Source of the DNA: Bacteroidota bacterium
Lineage (GTDB): Bacteria; Bacteroidota; Bacteroidia; Bacteroidales; Bacteroidaceae
Assembly (NCBI GenBank): GCA_023458215.1
Contig: JAEXAJ010000215.1
Span: 1-20,973 of the forward strand
DNA: 20,973 nucleotides
Direction: 5' to 3'
Shown: piece by piece, positions 7,552-14,879 of the stretch
Layout of the letters: every line of letters begins with the position of its first letter
Numbering within the stretch: the stretch's first letter is position 1
The notes under the pieces: model-generated
What the model was told of the DNA's origin: nothing
Seen by the model: the letters and a program-made list of their open reading frames with translations, nothing else
Database searches by the model: none
Position numbers and translations under genes: made by a program

Positions 7552-9216
7552 TTAATCATTAGTAACAATTTGTTCTTTTAGTATTTCGCCCTTCTTCTTT
7601 TTTATCCGATACCGCCTTTGTATCACAATTCTTGTATCGAAATTACCGAAGCATAAAGCTAGAGTGAAATCATCAAAATCCAATAGAGACAAACAAGCAA
7701 ACAAACAATCATCATCTGTATATTGAGGATAACTCTTTTTCAAATGATCAATGTAATCTTTATAAATTCTATTGATTACGGCTCGTAATTGGACCTGTTC
7801 TTCACCAAGTAGAATCTGCAAATCGGTCTTTTTCTTCCCTTTCTTTTGAGAACTTAATGACTTTATTCTTTGGTATATCTGTGTCTCCATAAAAATAACA
7901 TTGCACAATCTGGCCTTTTCATCGGAAACCTGTTGAAGTTCAAGCTGTTTTTGCGAAAGCAACTCTTTATCCTCTTTATGCTGTCTGCGCAGAATTGCCA
8001 TCCGGTATTGCATTTCTGAAACCTGAGCAGATAAAGTTGCCTCATTGCGCTCATATTGTAGCCTACGCAACCGACGCAAATAAAGTAAACGTAAAATGAC
8101 ACCAGAAAACAAGAATGCCACTATCAGACAAATACCGGTAGCCCAAGCTCTGATTCTGATTCTATCTTTATAAAATCTGAACTCTGCCATATATTCATAA
8201 GATTTACGTTCGAGTTCCGAACTCTCTCTGATAAAATAAATGGAGTCCATCAGAACAGAATAATCATTGAAATAATTCAAAGCCCGCCGATACTCTTCTT
8301 TAGTTTCCATAAGATCTTTCAGTCCATAAACAGCTAAAGCCCGCGTATCAATATCCGCATCGGTCAAGGCTTGTTCAAAATAATATTCAGCAGAATCCGC
8401 CAATTCTGTATTCAAATAAGCGTATCCTACTAGAACTGCTGATTTCATCGATGCTTTACCATCGAATGCCAATGCCTGTTTTGCATAAAACAATATGGAA
8501 TCCACCTCTTCATAAGTGCAACTCAAATTATGGAATATCGGAGACATCGATACTGAATCTTGTCGGCTGCAAACCGGCACAATACCTTGTTTCATATACT
8601 TACGGGCACTGGCGGTATCCCCTTCCAGCAAAAAGCACCATCCTATATTACACTTCACGGAAGAGATACCGGACAAATAGCCACAACCTGCAAAACTAGC
8701 TTCCGCCTTTCTAAACATCTCCACCGCATCATCAAATAGAGATTGTTTCAGATACAAATTCCCCAAATCTTCATATAGCATTCCTTCTATTTTCAATTCA
8801 CCTTTATCATCTGCGACCAATCCCTTCAACCCTTCGAAGCAACATTTCATGGCCTCCTCATTCATCTTCATAGCACTCAAAATACGTTCTTTATATAGCA
8901 ATGCTTTCGCACGATTAATGTCGCAACTATAATAACGAATAGCTTCATCCAACAAAGAATCACATGACAGAAGGGGAAGCAGATTTTTATCTGTAGCTTC
9001 TGCTAAAAGCAATGCATAAAACATCCGCTCCGATTTAGGAAGGTCATCGGGAGAAAAAGAACCTAAAATATAATAGCTACTATCCGGAAAAACGTCCATC
9101 AACGCCTCGGCACGAAGTAATCGGGGATTGTTCACCCGCCTTTTGCCACACGATACAAACGCGTAGCAAAACACAGTACATAAAACAATAAGCAAACAAA
9201 CAGATTTAGATTGCAT
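7552..9216 (-). CDS. Transmembrane TPR regulator with C-terminal HTH-like DNA-binding region
   Basis: A 554-residue protein. The N-terminus has a lipobox-like signal ending F-V-S-C (Cys23). TPR-like helical repeats fill about 60-330 (for example Y-E-D-L-G-N-L-Y-L-K-Q-S-L-F-D-D-A at 148-164). One membrane helix lies at about 357-378, followed by a basic stretch and a coiled coil (about 383-440). The last 60 residues (Y-P-Q-Y-T-D-D-D near 496 to Y-R-I-K-K-K-K near 542) match the helix-turn-helix end of Bacteroides TPR regulators. The plan is a sensor outside the cytoplasmic membrane and a DNA-binding end inside, without phosphorelay domains. It is first in the minus-strand run, directly upstream of the DUF3244-to-ligase cassette, which makes that cassette its likely target. 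A very good -7 element precedes it. The ligand is unknown. Confidence 0.78.
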   Translation of the reverse strand: MQSKSVCLLIVLCTVFCYAFVSCGKRRVNNPRLLRAEALMDVFPDSSYYILGSFSPDDLPKSERMFYALLLAEATDKNLLPLLSCDSLLDEAIRYYSCDINRAKALLYKERILSAMKMNEEAMKCCFEGLKGLVADDKGELKIEGMLYEDLGNLYLKQSLFDDAVEMFRKAEASFAGCGYLSGISSVKCNIGWCFLLEGDTASARKYMKQGIVPVCSRQDSVSMSPIFHNLSCTYEEVDSILFYAKQALAFDGKASMKSAVLVGYAYLNTELADSAEYYFEQALTDADIDTRALAVYGLKDLMETKEEYRRALNYFNDYSVLMDSIYFIRESSELERKSYEYMAEFRFYKDRIRIRAWATGICLIVAFLFSGVILRLLYLRRLRRLQYERNEATLSAQVSEMQYRMAILRRQHKEDKELLSQKQLELQQVSDEKARLCNVIFMETQIYQRIKSLSSQKKGKKKTDLQILLGEEQVQLRAVINRIYKDYIDHLKKSYPQYTDDDCLFACLSLLDFDDFTLALCFGNFDTRIVIQRRYRIKKKKGEILKEQIVTND

Positions 9217-9243
9217 TCTTCTCTATAGTATTATTTCATACTA

Positions 9244-9251
9244 CAAAGATA
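9244..9251 (-). promoter_or_regulatory. -7 promoter element (TATCTTTG) of the TPR regulator gene
   Basis: Exact match to TAnnTTTG on the minus strand, 27 bases before the start codon of the regulator and within the 61-base gap after the DUF6266 gene. It implies that the regulator has its own promoter and is not simply read through from the DUF6266 gene. Confidence 0.6.
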
Positions 9252-9277
9252 GCCAACCATCCAATAGAATACCGATA

Positions 9278-9907
9278 CTATTTTAACAGAAAACATACAC
9301 TGTTCGCCACAGTCTCCCCGTCTGCGCTGCGAAAGCCAAGATAGGCCACAAGTTCATCATCGCCCCAGTCTTTCGGAATGTCCAATACAGCCTTTTCATC
9401 GGAACGGCAGGCAACACCATCACTATATACCGCCTCCCGGCGTGTCTTATTGAAAACCAGTAAGAGGGTGGCGTCAGTAACAGCAGCATTACCTTCGTTG
9501 CTATTATCGGTCCATGCAAACGAAACATGATCTTCGGTCTGCACAACGCTTGCCTGACTTACTACGGTCAAAGAACCACGGGAAACAAGCACCTTTTCAA
9601 AATCAATACCCAAACCCTCGGCAGTATCTGCCACTGCATTTTTCAGGATAGAAGAGACCGCTGCATGAAAAGGTTGTCCACTACCCGCAAATTCCCGATA
9701 ACTGATACGCAAGAATGGCGTCAAGGTACGGGCAAACTGCATGGCTACGGCAAACTTACCACGATGGGCTTGTTGCCGCTCCGTCTGCGGATTGCTGACA
9801 TGCTGGGGACGAGAGCGAACATAATATCCGGTTTTGCCTTTGCAGCCTATCACATTACCTATTTTTCCTGAAAAACCGCCAAAAATTCCTTCTTTTGTTC
9901 GTGCCAT
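9278..9907 (-). CDS. DUF6266 family protein
   Basis: A 209-residue protein without a signal peptide or membrane segment. Its opening, M-A-R-T-K-E-G-I-F-G-G-F-S-G-K-I-G-N-V followed by Y-Y-V-R-S-R-P and N-P-x-T-x-x-Q at about 28-46, is the hallmark of DUF6266, a Bacteroidetes family often found as scattered copies in genomes. The rest is predicted to be beta-rich (V-S-F-A-W-T-D-N near 128, and D-D-E-L-V-A-Y-L-G-F near 183). An A/G-rich ribosome-binding-like stretch (AAAGGA) precedes the start. It is separated from the regulator gene by 61 bases and reads in the same direction. No function is established as far as I know; the Gly-rich, basic start would suit nucleic acid or assembly contacts, but this is only a guess. 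Confidence 0.72.
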   Translation of the reverse strand: MARTKEGIFGGFSGKIGNVIGCKGKTGYYVRSRPQHVSNPQTERQQAHRGKFAVAMQFARTLTPFLRISYREFAGSGQPFHAAVSSILKNAVADTAEGLGIDFEKVLVSRGSLTVVSQASVVQTEDHVSFAWTDNSNEGNAAVTDATLLLVFNKTRREAVYSDGVACRSDEKAVLDIPKDWGDDELVAYLGFRSADGETVANSVCFLLK

Positions 9908-9970
9908 AATTCTACGTCCTTTATAAGTGTATATTATTTAAAGTTTCGCAAGTACTCAACTAATCAGTTA

Positions 9971-9998
9971 ACAAGGAGACAAGGTTACAAGGAGACAA
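9971..9998. repeat. 12-base direct repeat, period 16
   Basis: ACAAGGAGACAA occurs at 9971-9982 and again at 9987-9998, separated by four bases. It lies just upstream of the DUF6266 gene in noncoding DNA. It resembles short extragenic repeats scattered in Bacteroides genomes; no function is known to me. Confidence 0.6.
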
Positions 9999-10206
9999 AA
10001 AGAATAGTCCTGATTTTCACTATTCATAGCATACTGTGCAGTACAATCTGCCCTGTCAACTCGTATCTACAGCTTTGTTACCCCAAAAAACTTGATCTTG
10101 CGGAAGTTGAGAATATTATTAATCACAAAAGTAGGAATAAAAGATAAAGAATACGAGGGATTTCCACAAATAATAAAAAGTGTCTGCAAGATACCTGTTC
10201 CGTAGT

Positions 10207-10250
10207 AAGTCCAATACAAGTCCAATACATCTCCAATATAAGTCCAATAT
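10207..10250. repeat. Four tandem 11-base repeats (AAGTCCAATAC type)
   Basis: Units lie at 10207-10217, 10218-10228, 10229-10239 and 10240-10250. The first two are identical, the fourth differs at the last base and the third is more divergent. The period is about one helical turn, so CCAAT would be presented on one face of the DNA. An inverted ATTGG follows at 10256-10260. Could be a protein-binding array or a slipped simple repeat. Confidence 0.75.
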
Positions 10251-10412
10251 ATATGATTGGACATGCTATGTAACAATAATGCTTAAAAAAAAGGTAAAAG
10301 AAGGCTCAAAGAAGAACAGCAATAAGAAGAAAAGATATTCAATATCTGCTTAATTAACGTTGAAATATAAATGCATTCAGGTTGCAAAGCATCACGAACC
10401 ACAACTTTTTCG

Positions 10413-10420
10413 TAACTTTG
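10413..10420 (+). promoter_or_regulatory. -7 promoter element (TAACTTTG) of mnmG
   Basis: Exact match to TAnnTTTG, 24 bases before the mnmG start codon. The leader would be short. No clear -33 TTTG is seen at the usual spacing. Confidence 0.6.
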
Positions 10421-10444
10421 TGCAGTTAAAATCAGACTGAACGA

Positions 10445-12319
10445 ATGGAATTTAAGTATGACGTTATTGTAATAGGTGCCGGGCACGCCGGATGTGAAGC
10501 CGCCGCCGCCGCTGCAAACTTGGGTTCGAAGACCTGCCTTATCACCATGGATATGAACAAGATCGGGCAGATGAGTTGCAATCCCGCTGTAGGAGGCATT
10601 GCCAAAGGGCAGATAGTACGCGAAATAGACGCCTTGGGAGGATACATGGGACTGGTGACCGACCAGACCGCCATCCAGTTCCGTATTTTGAACCGGTCGA
10701 AAGGCCCTGCCATGTGGAGCCCACGCGCGCAATGCGACCGGAATAAATTTATCTGGGCTTGGCGGGAGATTCTGGAGAACCTGCCCAATCTGCATATTTG
10801 GCAAGACACGGTACGGGAAATCCTCGTTGAAAACGGAGAAATTTGTGGAGTAGTCACTCTGTGGGGGGTAACTTTCCGTGCTAAATGTGTAGTACTAACC
10901 GCAGGCACTTTCCTCAACGGACTCATGCATGTGGGTCGAACCATGCTCCCCGGTGGACGTATGGCAGAACCCGCTTCTTACCAATTAACCGAATCCATCG
11001 CCCAACATGGCATCGTTTACGGCAGAATGAAAACCGGTACCCCCGTACGCATTGACGGACGAAGCGTGAACTACGACCTCATGGATGTGCAGGACGGCGA
11101 GAACGATTTCCATAAGTTCTCTTATATGAATACCGGCATTCGCCATCTGAAGCAATTACCTTGCTGGACTTGCTTCACCAACGAAGAGGTACACCATATT
11201 CTGCGCGAAGGTCTCCCCGATTCTCCCCTTTTCAACGGACAAATTCAGAGTATCGGCCCGCGTTATTGCCCAAGCATAGAAACTAAAATAGTAACCTTCC
11301 CCGACAAAGAACAACATCAACTCTTCCTTGAACCGGAAGGGGAAACGACACAAGAGTTATACTTAAACGGATTCTCTTCTTCGCTTCCACTGGACATCCA
11401 ACTTGCGGCACTCAGAAAAGTACCCGCTTTTAAAGACCTGGTAATTTATCGCCCCGGCTATGCTATAGAATATGATTTCTTCGACCCCACGCAATTAAAA
11501 CACACGTTGGAAACGAAGAAAATAAAGAACCTGTTCTTTGCCGGACAAGTAAACGGAACCACCGGTTACGAAGAAGCCGGCGGGCAAGGCATCATTGCAG
11601 GTATCAACGCACACCTCAATTGCCACGGCGGAGAGCCATTTACTTTAGCACGCGACGAAGCATATATTGGCGTATTGATCGATGATCTAGTAACGAAAGG
11701 TGTGGATGAGCCCTATCGCATGTTTACCTCACGCGCCGAATATCGCATCTTGCTCCGTATGGACGATGCCGATATGCGACTTACCGAGAAAGCATGGAAG
11801 CTGGGGCTGGTCAAGGAAGACCGCTACACTCTATTGAAAGAAAAGCGCGAAGCCGTGAACAGCATTATAGAGTTTACTCGTAATTATTCGATGAAACCAG
11901 CATTAATTAACCCTACGCTCGAAAAGCTTGGCACTACTCCACTACGCCAAGGTTGCAAATTAATAGACCTGATAAATCGTCCGCAGGTAACCATTGAAAA
12001 CATGGCGGAACAAGTAAGCGCATTCCAGACTGTATTGAATAAAATCACCGATAGAAAGGACGAAATTATAGAAGCCGCAGAAATACTTATGAAGTATGAA
12101 GGTTACATTGGACGCGAACGAATGATCGCCGACAAGCTGGCCCGACTGGAAAGCATTAAAATAAAAGGGAAGTTTGACTATAATTCCATTCAGTCCCTTT
12201 CCACCGAAGCCAGACAAAAGTTGGAGAAGATAGACCCCGAAACGATTGCACAAGCGAGCAGAATTCCGGGGGTATCACCAAGCGACATCAACGTGTTATT
12301 GGTACTTTGCGGGCGATAA
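10445..12319 (+). CDS. mnmG: tRNA uridine-5-carboxymethylaminomethyl(34) synthesis enzyme MnmG
   Basis: MnmG (GidA) works with the GTPase MnmE in the cytoplasm to place the carboxymethylaminomethyl group on wobble uridine 34 of certain tRNAs, using FAD, NADH and methylene-tetrahydrofolate. The 624-residue length is normal. The FAD-binding G-A-G-H-A-G-C is at 11-17, followed by the conserved S-C-N-P-A-V-G-G at 44-51. The family signature G-P-R-Y-C-P-S-I-E at 271-279 contains the redox-active Cys275, and the second signature (A-G-Q-V-N-G-T-T-G-Y-E-E-A) is at 366-378. The C-terminal MnmE-binding helical part is complete, ending P-G-V-S-P-S-D-I-N-V near the stop. It starts an apparent mnmG-apt-uvrC run behind a good -7 element. 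Identification is secure. Confidence 0.97.
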   Translation: MEFKYDVIVIGAGHAGCEAAAAAANLGSKTCLITMDMNKIGQMSCNPAVGGIAKGQIVREIDALGGYMGLVTDQTAIQFRILNRSKGPAMWSPRAQCDRNKFIWAWREILENLPNLHIWQDTVREILVENGEICGVVTLWGVTFRAKCVVLTAGTFLNGLMHVGRTMLPGGRMAEPASYQLTESIAQHGIVYGRMKTGTPVRIDGRSVNYDLMDVQDGENDFHKFSYMNTGIRHLKQLPCWTCFTNEEVHHILREGLPDSPLFNGQIQSIGPRYCPSIETKIVTFPDKEQHQLFLEPEGETTQELYLNGFSSSLPLDIQLAALRKVPAFKDLVIYRPGYAIEYDFFDPTQLKHTLETKKIKNLFFAGQVNGTTGYEEAGGQGIIAGINAHLNCHGGEPFTLARDEAYIGVLIDDLVTKGVDEPYRMFTSRAEYRILLRMDDADMRLTEKAWKLGLVKEDRYTLLKEKREAVNSIIEFTRNYSMKPALINPTLEKLGTTPLRQGCKLIDLINRPQVTIENMAEQVSAFQTVLNKITDRKDEIIEAAEILMKYEGYIGRERMIADKLARLESIKIKGKFDYNSIQSLSTEARQKLEKIDPETIAQASRIPGVSPSDINVLLVLCGR

Positions 12320-12326
12320 GCGGCAC

Positions 12327-12342
12327 AGTTCCACGTGAAACA
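12327..12342. promoter_or_regulatory. Candidate parS (ParB-binding) site
   Basis: The 16 bases AGTTCCACGTGAAACA match the widely conserved parS consensus TGTTnCACGTGAAACA at every position except the first. The site lies in the 56-base gap between mnmG and apt, where it does not interfere with coding. In other bacteria parS sites load ParB/Spo0J near the replication origin for chromosome segregation. Confidence 0.65.
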
Positions 12343-12375
12343 AACAATTCAATAAACATATTAAATAAACTGATT

Positions 12376-12900
12376 ATGAGCAGAGAAACACTAATCAAGA
12401 GTATCCGAGAAATACCAGACTTCCCCATACCGGGAATCTTGTTCTATGATGTCACCACCCTATTTAAAGATCCGGCCGCATTGCAAGAACTTTCAGATAT
12501 CTTGTATGAAATGTATAAAGACAAAGGGATCACTAAAGTAGTGGGAATAGAATCGAGAGGTTTTATTATGGGCCCTATCCTTGCCACGAGATTAGGAGCC
12601 GGTTTTATTCCTATTCGCAAACCGGGAAAACTTCCAGCCGAAACAATAGAAGAAAGCTATGACAAAGAGTATGGCAAAGACACGGTACAAATGCACAAAG
12701 ATGCGATCAGCGAAGACGATGTCGTATTACTGCATGACGACTTGCTGGCTACCGGAGGAACCATGCTGGCCGCATGTAAACTCGTCAAGCAAATGCATCC
12801 AAAGAAGACATTCGTAAACTTCATCATAGGACTAAAAGATCTTCACGGCATTGATTTGTTCGACAAAGATGTAGAAGTACAAGCTGTACTCTCTTTATAA
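12376..12900 (+). CDS. apt: Adenine phosphoribosyltransferase
   Basis: Converts adenine and PRPP to AMP and pyrophosphate (purine salvage, cytoplasm). The 174-residue length is normal for Bacteroidales. The start M-S-R-E-T-L-I is chosen over an in-frame ATG at 12307, because the family begins just before the conserved I-P-D-F-P-I-P-G-I-L-F-Y-D at 13-25 and because the longer form would run back into mnmG and across the parS-like site. The PRPP-binding loop V-L-L-H-D-D-L-L-A-T-G-G-T lies at 117-129, and the flexible-loop region R-K-P-G-K-L-P at 81-87. It sits 56 bases after mnmG and 16 bases before uvrC. Identification is secure. Confidence 0.95.
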   Translation: MSRETLIKSIREIPDFPIPGILFYDVTTLFKDPAALQELSDILYEMYKDKGITKVVGIESRGFIMGPILATRLGAGFIPIRKPGKLPAETIEESYDKEYGKDTVQMHKDAISEDDVVLLHDDLLATGGTMLAACKLVKQMHPKKTFVNFIIGLKDLHGIDLFDKDVEVQAVLSL

Positions 12901-12916
12901 AAGCATCACCTTACTT

Positions 12917-14740
12917 ATGGAAGAACTCCGAACCAACGATTACTTAAAAGGGATAGTCTCCAACCTTCCCGAAAGCCCCGGTATTTATCAATATCTGAAT
13001 ACCGAAGGCATTATTATATATGTAGGCAAAGCAAAAAATCTGAAGCGAAGGGTTTCTTCCTATTTCAACCGTGAGCACGAACCGGGAAAAACTCGTGTAT
13101 TAGTCAGCAAGATAGCCGACATTCGTTACATTGTAGTAAACACGGAAGAAGATGCATTGTTGCTTGAAAACAATCTTATCAAGAAGTACAAGCCACGATA
13201 CAATGTATTATTGAAAGATGATAAAACTTATCCCTCCATCTGCGTACAGAATGAATATTTTCCACGTGTATTTAAGACCAGGAAGATCATACGCAATGGT
13301 TCATCCTATTTCGGTCCATACAGTTACGCACCTTCCATGAATGCCGTATTGGATCTTATCAAGCACTTATACCCCTTGCGCACCTGCAACCTGAGTCTCA
13401 CCCCCGAAAATATTCGTGCAGGAAAGTTTAATGTCTGCCTGGAATATCATATAAAGAACTGTGCAGGGCCTTGCATAGGCAAACAAACCGAAGAAGAGTA
13501 TCTGAAAAACATCGCTGAAATCAAGGAAATCCTGAAAGGAAACACACAAGACATAGAACGGCTGTTATTCCAGCAAATGCAGGATCTTGCTGCCGAGATG
13601 AGATTCGAAGAAGCGCAGAAGATCAAGGAGAAGTATTTGCTCATTGAAAGCTACCGCTCCAAGTCAGAGGTAGTGAGCAATGTATTGCACAACATCGACG
13701 TGTTCTCCATTGAAGAAGATAACGAGGAGAAATCTGCTTTCATCAACTACTTGCATATCACCAATGGCGTTATCAACCAAGCATTCACCTTCGAATACAA
13801 GAAACGGCTGGACGAAACCAAAGAAGAGCTACTCTCTTTGGGCATTATCGAAATGCGGGAAAGATACAAGAGTCTTTCACGTGAAATTATCGTTCCTTTT
13901 GAGGTGAATATGGAACTAAAAGAGGTTGTATTCACCATTCCTCAACGAGGGGACAAAAAGAAGCTGCTGGAACTCTCCATATTGAATGTAAAGCAGTACA
14001 AAGCCGATCGTTTAAAGCAGGCGGAGAAACTAAACCCGGAACAAAGAACCGTTCGTCTTCTCAAAGAAATACAGCAAGAGCTACACCTCGACCGCCTCCC
14101 GATGCAAATAGAATGTTTCGATAACTCTAATATCCAAGGATCGGACCCCGTAGCCGGATGCGTGGTATTTATTAAAGGAAAACCTTCAAAAAAGGACTAT
14201 CGGAAGTACAATATCAGAACCGTAGAAGGGCCGGATGACTATGCATCCATGAAAGAAGTCGTAAAACGACGCTATCAGCGCGCTGTAGATGAAAAAACAC
14301 CCCTGCCCGACCTTCTTATCACCGACGGCGGAAAAGGGCAAATGAGCGCCGTAAAAGAAGTAATAGACGAGCTGGGATTAAACATACCTATCGCCGGACT
14401 AGCCAAAGACGGAAAACACCGCACCTCGGAACTACTGTATGGCTTTCCCCCGCAAACCATCGGACTAAAACAGAACACACCGCTTTTCAGGCTTCTGACT
14501 CAAATTCAAGATGAAGTACACCGCTTTGCCATCACTTTCCATCGAGACAAACGCAGCAAACGACAAACAGCTTCAGCGTTGGATGAAATCAAAGGTATAG
14601 GCGAGAAAACGAGAACCGCTCTACTTAAAGAATTCAAGAGCGTAAAACGCATCAAAGAAGCTTCATTAGAAGAGCTTACAGCCGTTGTAGGAGAAGCGAA
14701 AGCTAAACTTATCCAGCAATATTTCGGGCATGAAGAATAA
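12917..14740 (+). CDS. uvrC: Excinuclease ABC subunit C
   Basis: UvrC makes both incisions around a DNA lesion in UvrAB-dependent nucleotide excision repair. The 607-residue product has all expected parts. The GIY-YIG nuclease (3' incision) starts with G-I-Y at 22-24 and Y-V-G at 35-37. Cys157, Cys174, Cys182 and Cys186 are spaced like the iron-sulfur ligands reported in UvrC. The UVR segment that binds UvrB lies at about 212-247. The RNase-H-like endonuclease (5' incision) has F-D-N-S-N at 401-405, T-D-G-G-K-G-Q at 469-475 and D-E-V-H-R-F at 532-537, supplying the catalytic acids and His. A helix-hairpin-helix pair (about 553-600) ends the protein. It starts 16 bases after apt, so the two are probably cotranscribed. 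The gene contains a second, weaker parS-like sequence. Confidence 0.96.
   Translation: MEELRTNDYLKGIVSNLPESPGIYQYLNTEGIIIYVGKAKNLKRRVSSYFNREHEPGKTRVLVSKIADIRYIVVNTEEDALLLENNLIKKYKPRYNVLLKDDKTYPSICVQNEYFPRVFKTRKIIRNGSSYFGPYSYAPSMNAVLDLIKHLYPLRTCNLSLTPENIRAGKFNVCLEYHIKNCAGPCIGKQTEEEYLKNIAEIKEILKGNTQDIERLLFQQMQDLAAEMRFEEAQKIKEKYLLIESYRSKSEVVSNVLHNIDVFSIEEDNEEKSAFINYLHITNGVINQAFTFEYKKRLDETKEELLSLGIIEMRERYKSLSREIIVPFEVNMELKEVVFTIPQRGDKKKLLELSILNVKQYKADRLKQAEKLNPEQRTVRLLKEIQQELHLDRLPMQIECFDNSNIQGSDPVAGCVVFIKGKPSKKDYRKYNIRTVEGPDDYASMKEVVKRRYQRAVDEKTPLPDLLITDGGKGQMSAVKEVIDELGLNIPIAGLAKDGKHRTSELLYGFPPQTIGLKQNTPLFRLLTQIQDEVHRFAITFHRDKRSKRQTASALDEIKGIGEKTRTALLKEFKSVKRIKEASLEELTAVVGEAKAKLIQQYFGHEE
13873..13888. 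promoter_or_regulatory. Weaker parS-like sequence inside uvrC
   Basis: TCTTTCACGTGAAATT matches the parS consensus at 13 of 16 positions and keeps the perfect central palindrome TTTCACGTGAAA (13875-13886). It lies 1.5 kb from the better site at 12327-12342. Because it is inside coding sequence it may be chance, but parS sites do occur within genes. Confidence 0.4.
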
Positions 14741-14817
14741 AAACCGTCCCATATAAACCATTTTGTGTCTCAATTTGACTATAGACGACTGGAACATAAC
14801 AGATTATTGTGCCAAAA

Positions 14818-14849
14818 TTGGTACGATTCCAAATCTTTTTATATATTTG
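14818..14849 (+). promoter_or_regulatory. Promoter of the LruC-domain lipoprotein gene
   Basis: A TTG at 14818-14820 is followed 21 bases later by TATATTTG at 14842-14849, which matches the -33/-7 layout of Bacteroides promoters. It lies 30 bases before the start codon and 78 bases after the end of uvrC, so the lipoprotein gene is probably a separate transcription unit. Confidence 0.6.
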
Positions 14850-14879
14850 TGAATTATTCAATTACAAACAAACAGGGCA

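Larger units (their letters stand above)
9908..10444. other. 537-base noncoding stretch with short repeats before mnmG
   Basis: No convincing gene lies here. The stretch holds a 12-base direct repeat with period 16 (9971-9998), a tandem 11-base repeat (10207-10250), a small perfect palindrome with seven-base arms (10333-10347) and the mnmG -7 element (10413-10420). The minus-strand reading frame across 10067-10276 is largely a translation of the 11-base repeats and is not credible as a gene. No terminator, tRNA or recognised small RNA was seen. Confidence 0.6.

Noticed and set aside
10207..10250. CRISPR-like array
   Set aside because: The units are 11 bases with no spacers, and no cas genes are present.
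10067..10276. Minus-strand open frame of 69 codons before mnmG
   Set aside because: Much of it translates the 11-base repeats (Y-W-T-Y pattern), it has no ribosome-binding sequence and resembles no family.
10333..10347. Palindrome AGATATT-C-AATATCT as an operator of mnmG
   Set aside because: It is AT-only in effect, short, and 66 bases upstream of the -7 element; chance occurrence in AT-rich DNA is likely.
12307..12375. Upstream extension of apt
   Set aside because: The extension overlaps mnmG, crosses the parS-like site and adds residues not found in the family; the ATG at 12376 gives the usual N-terminus.
13261..13276. Third CACGTG sequence as a parS site
   Set aside because: The flanks match the consensus poorly and the palindrome does not extend beyond the core.
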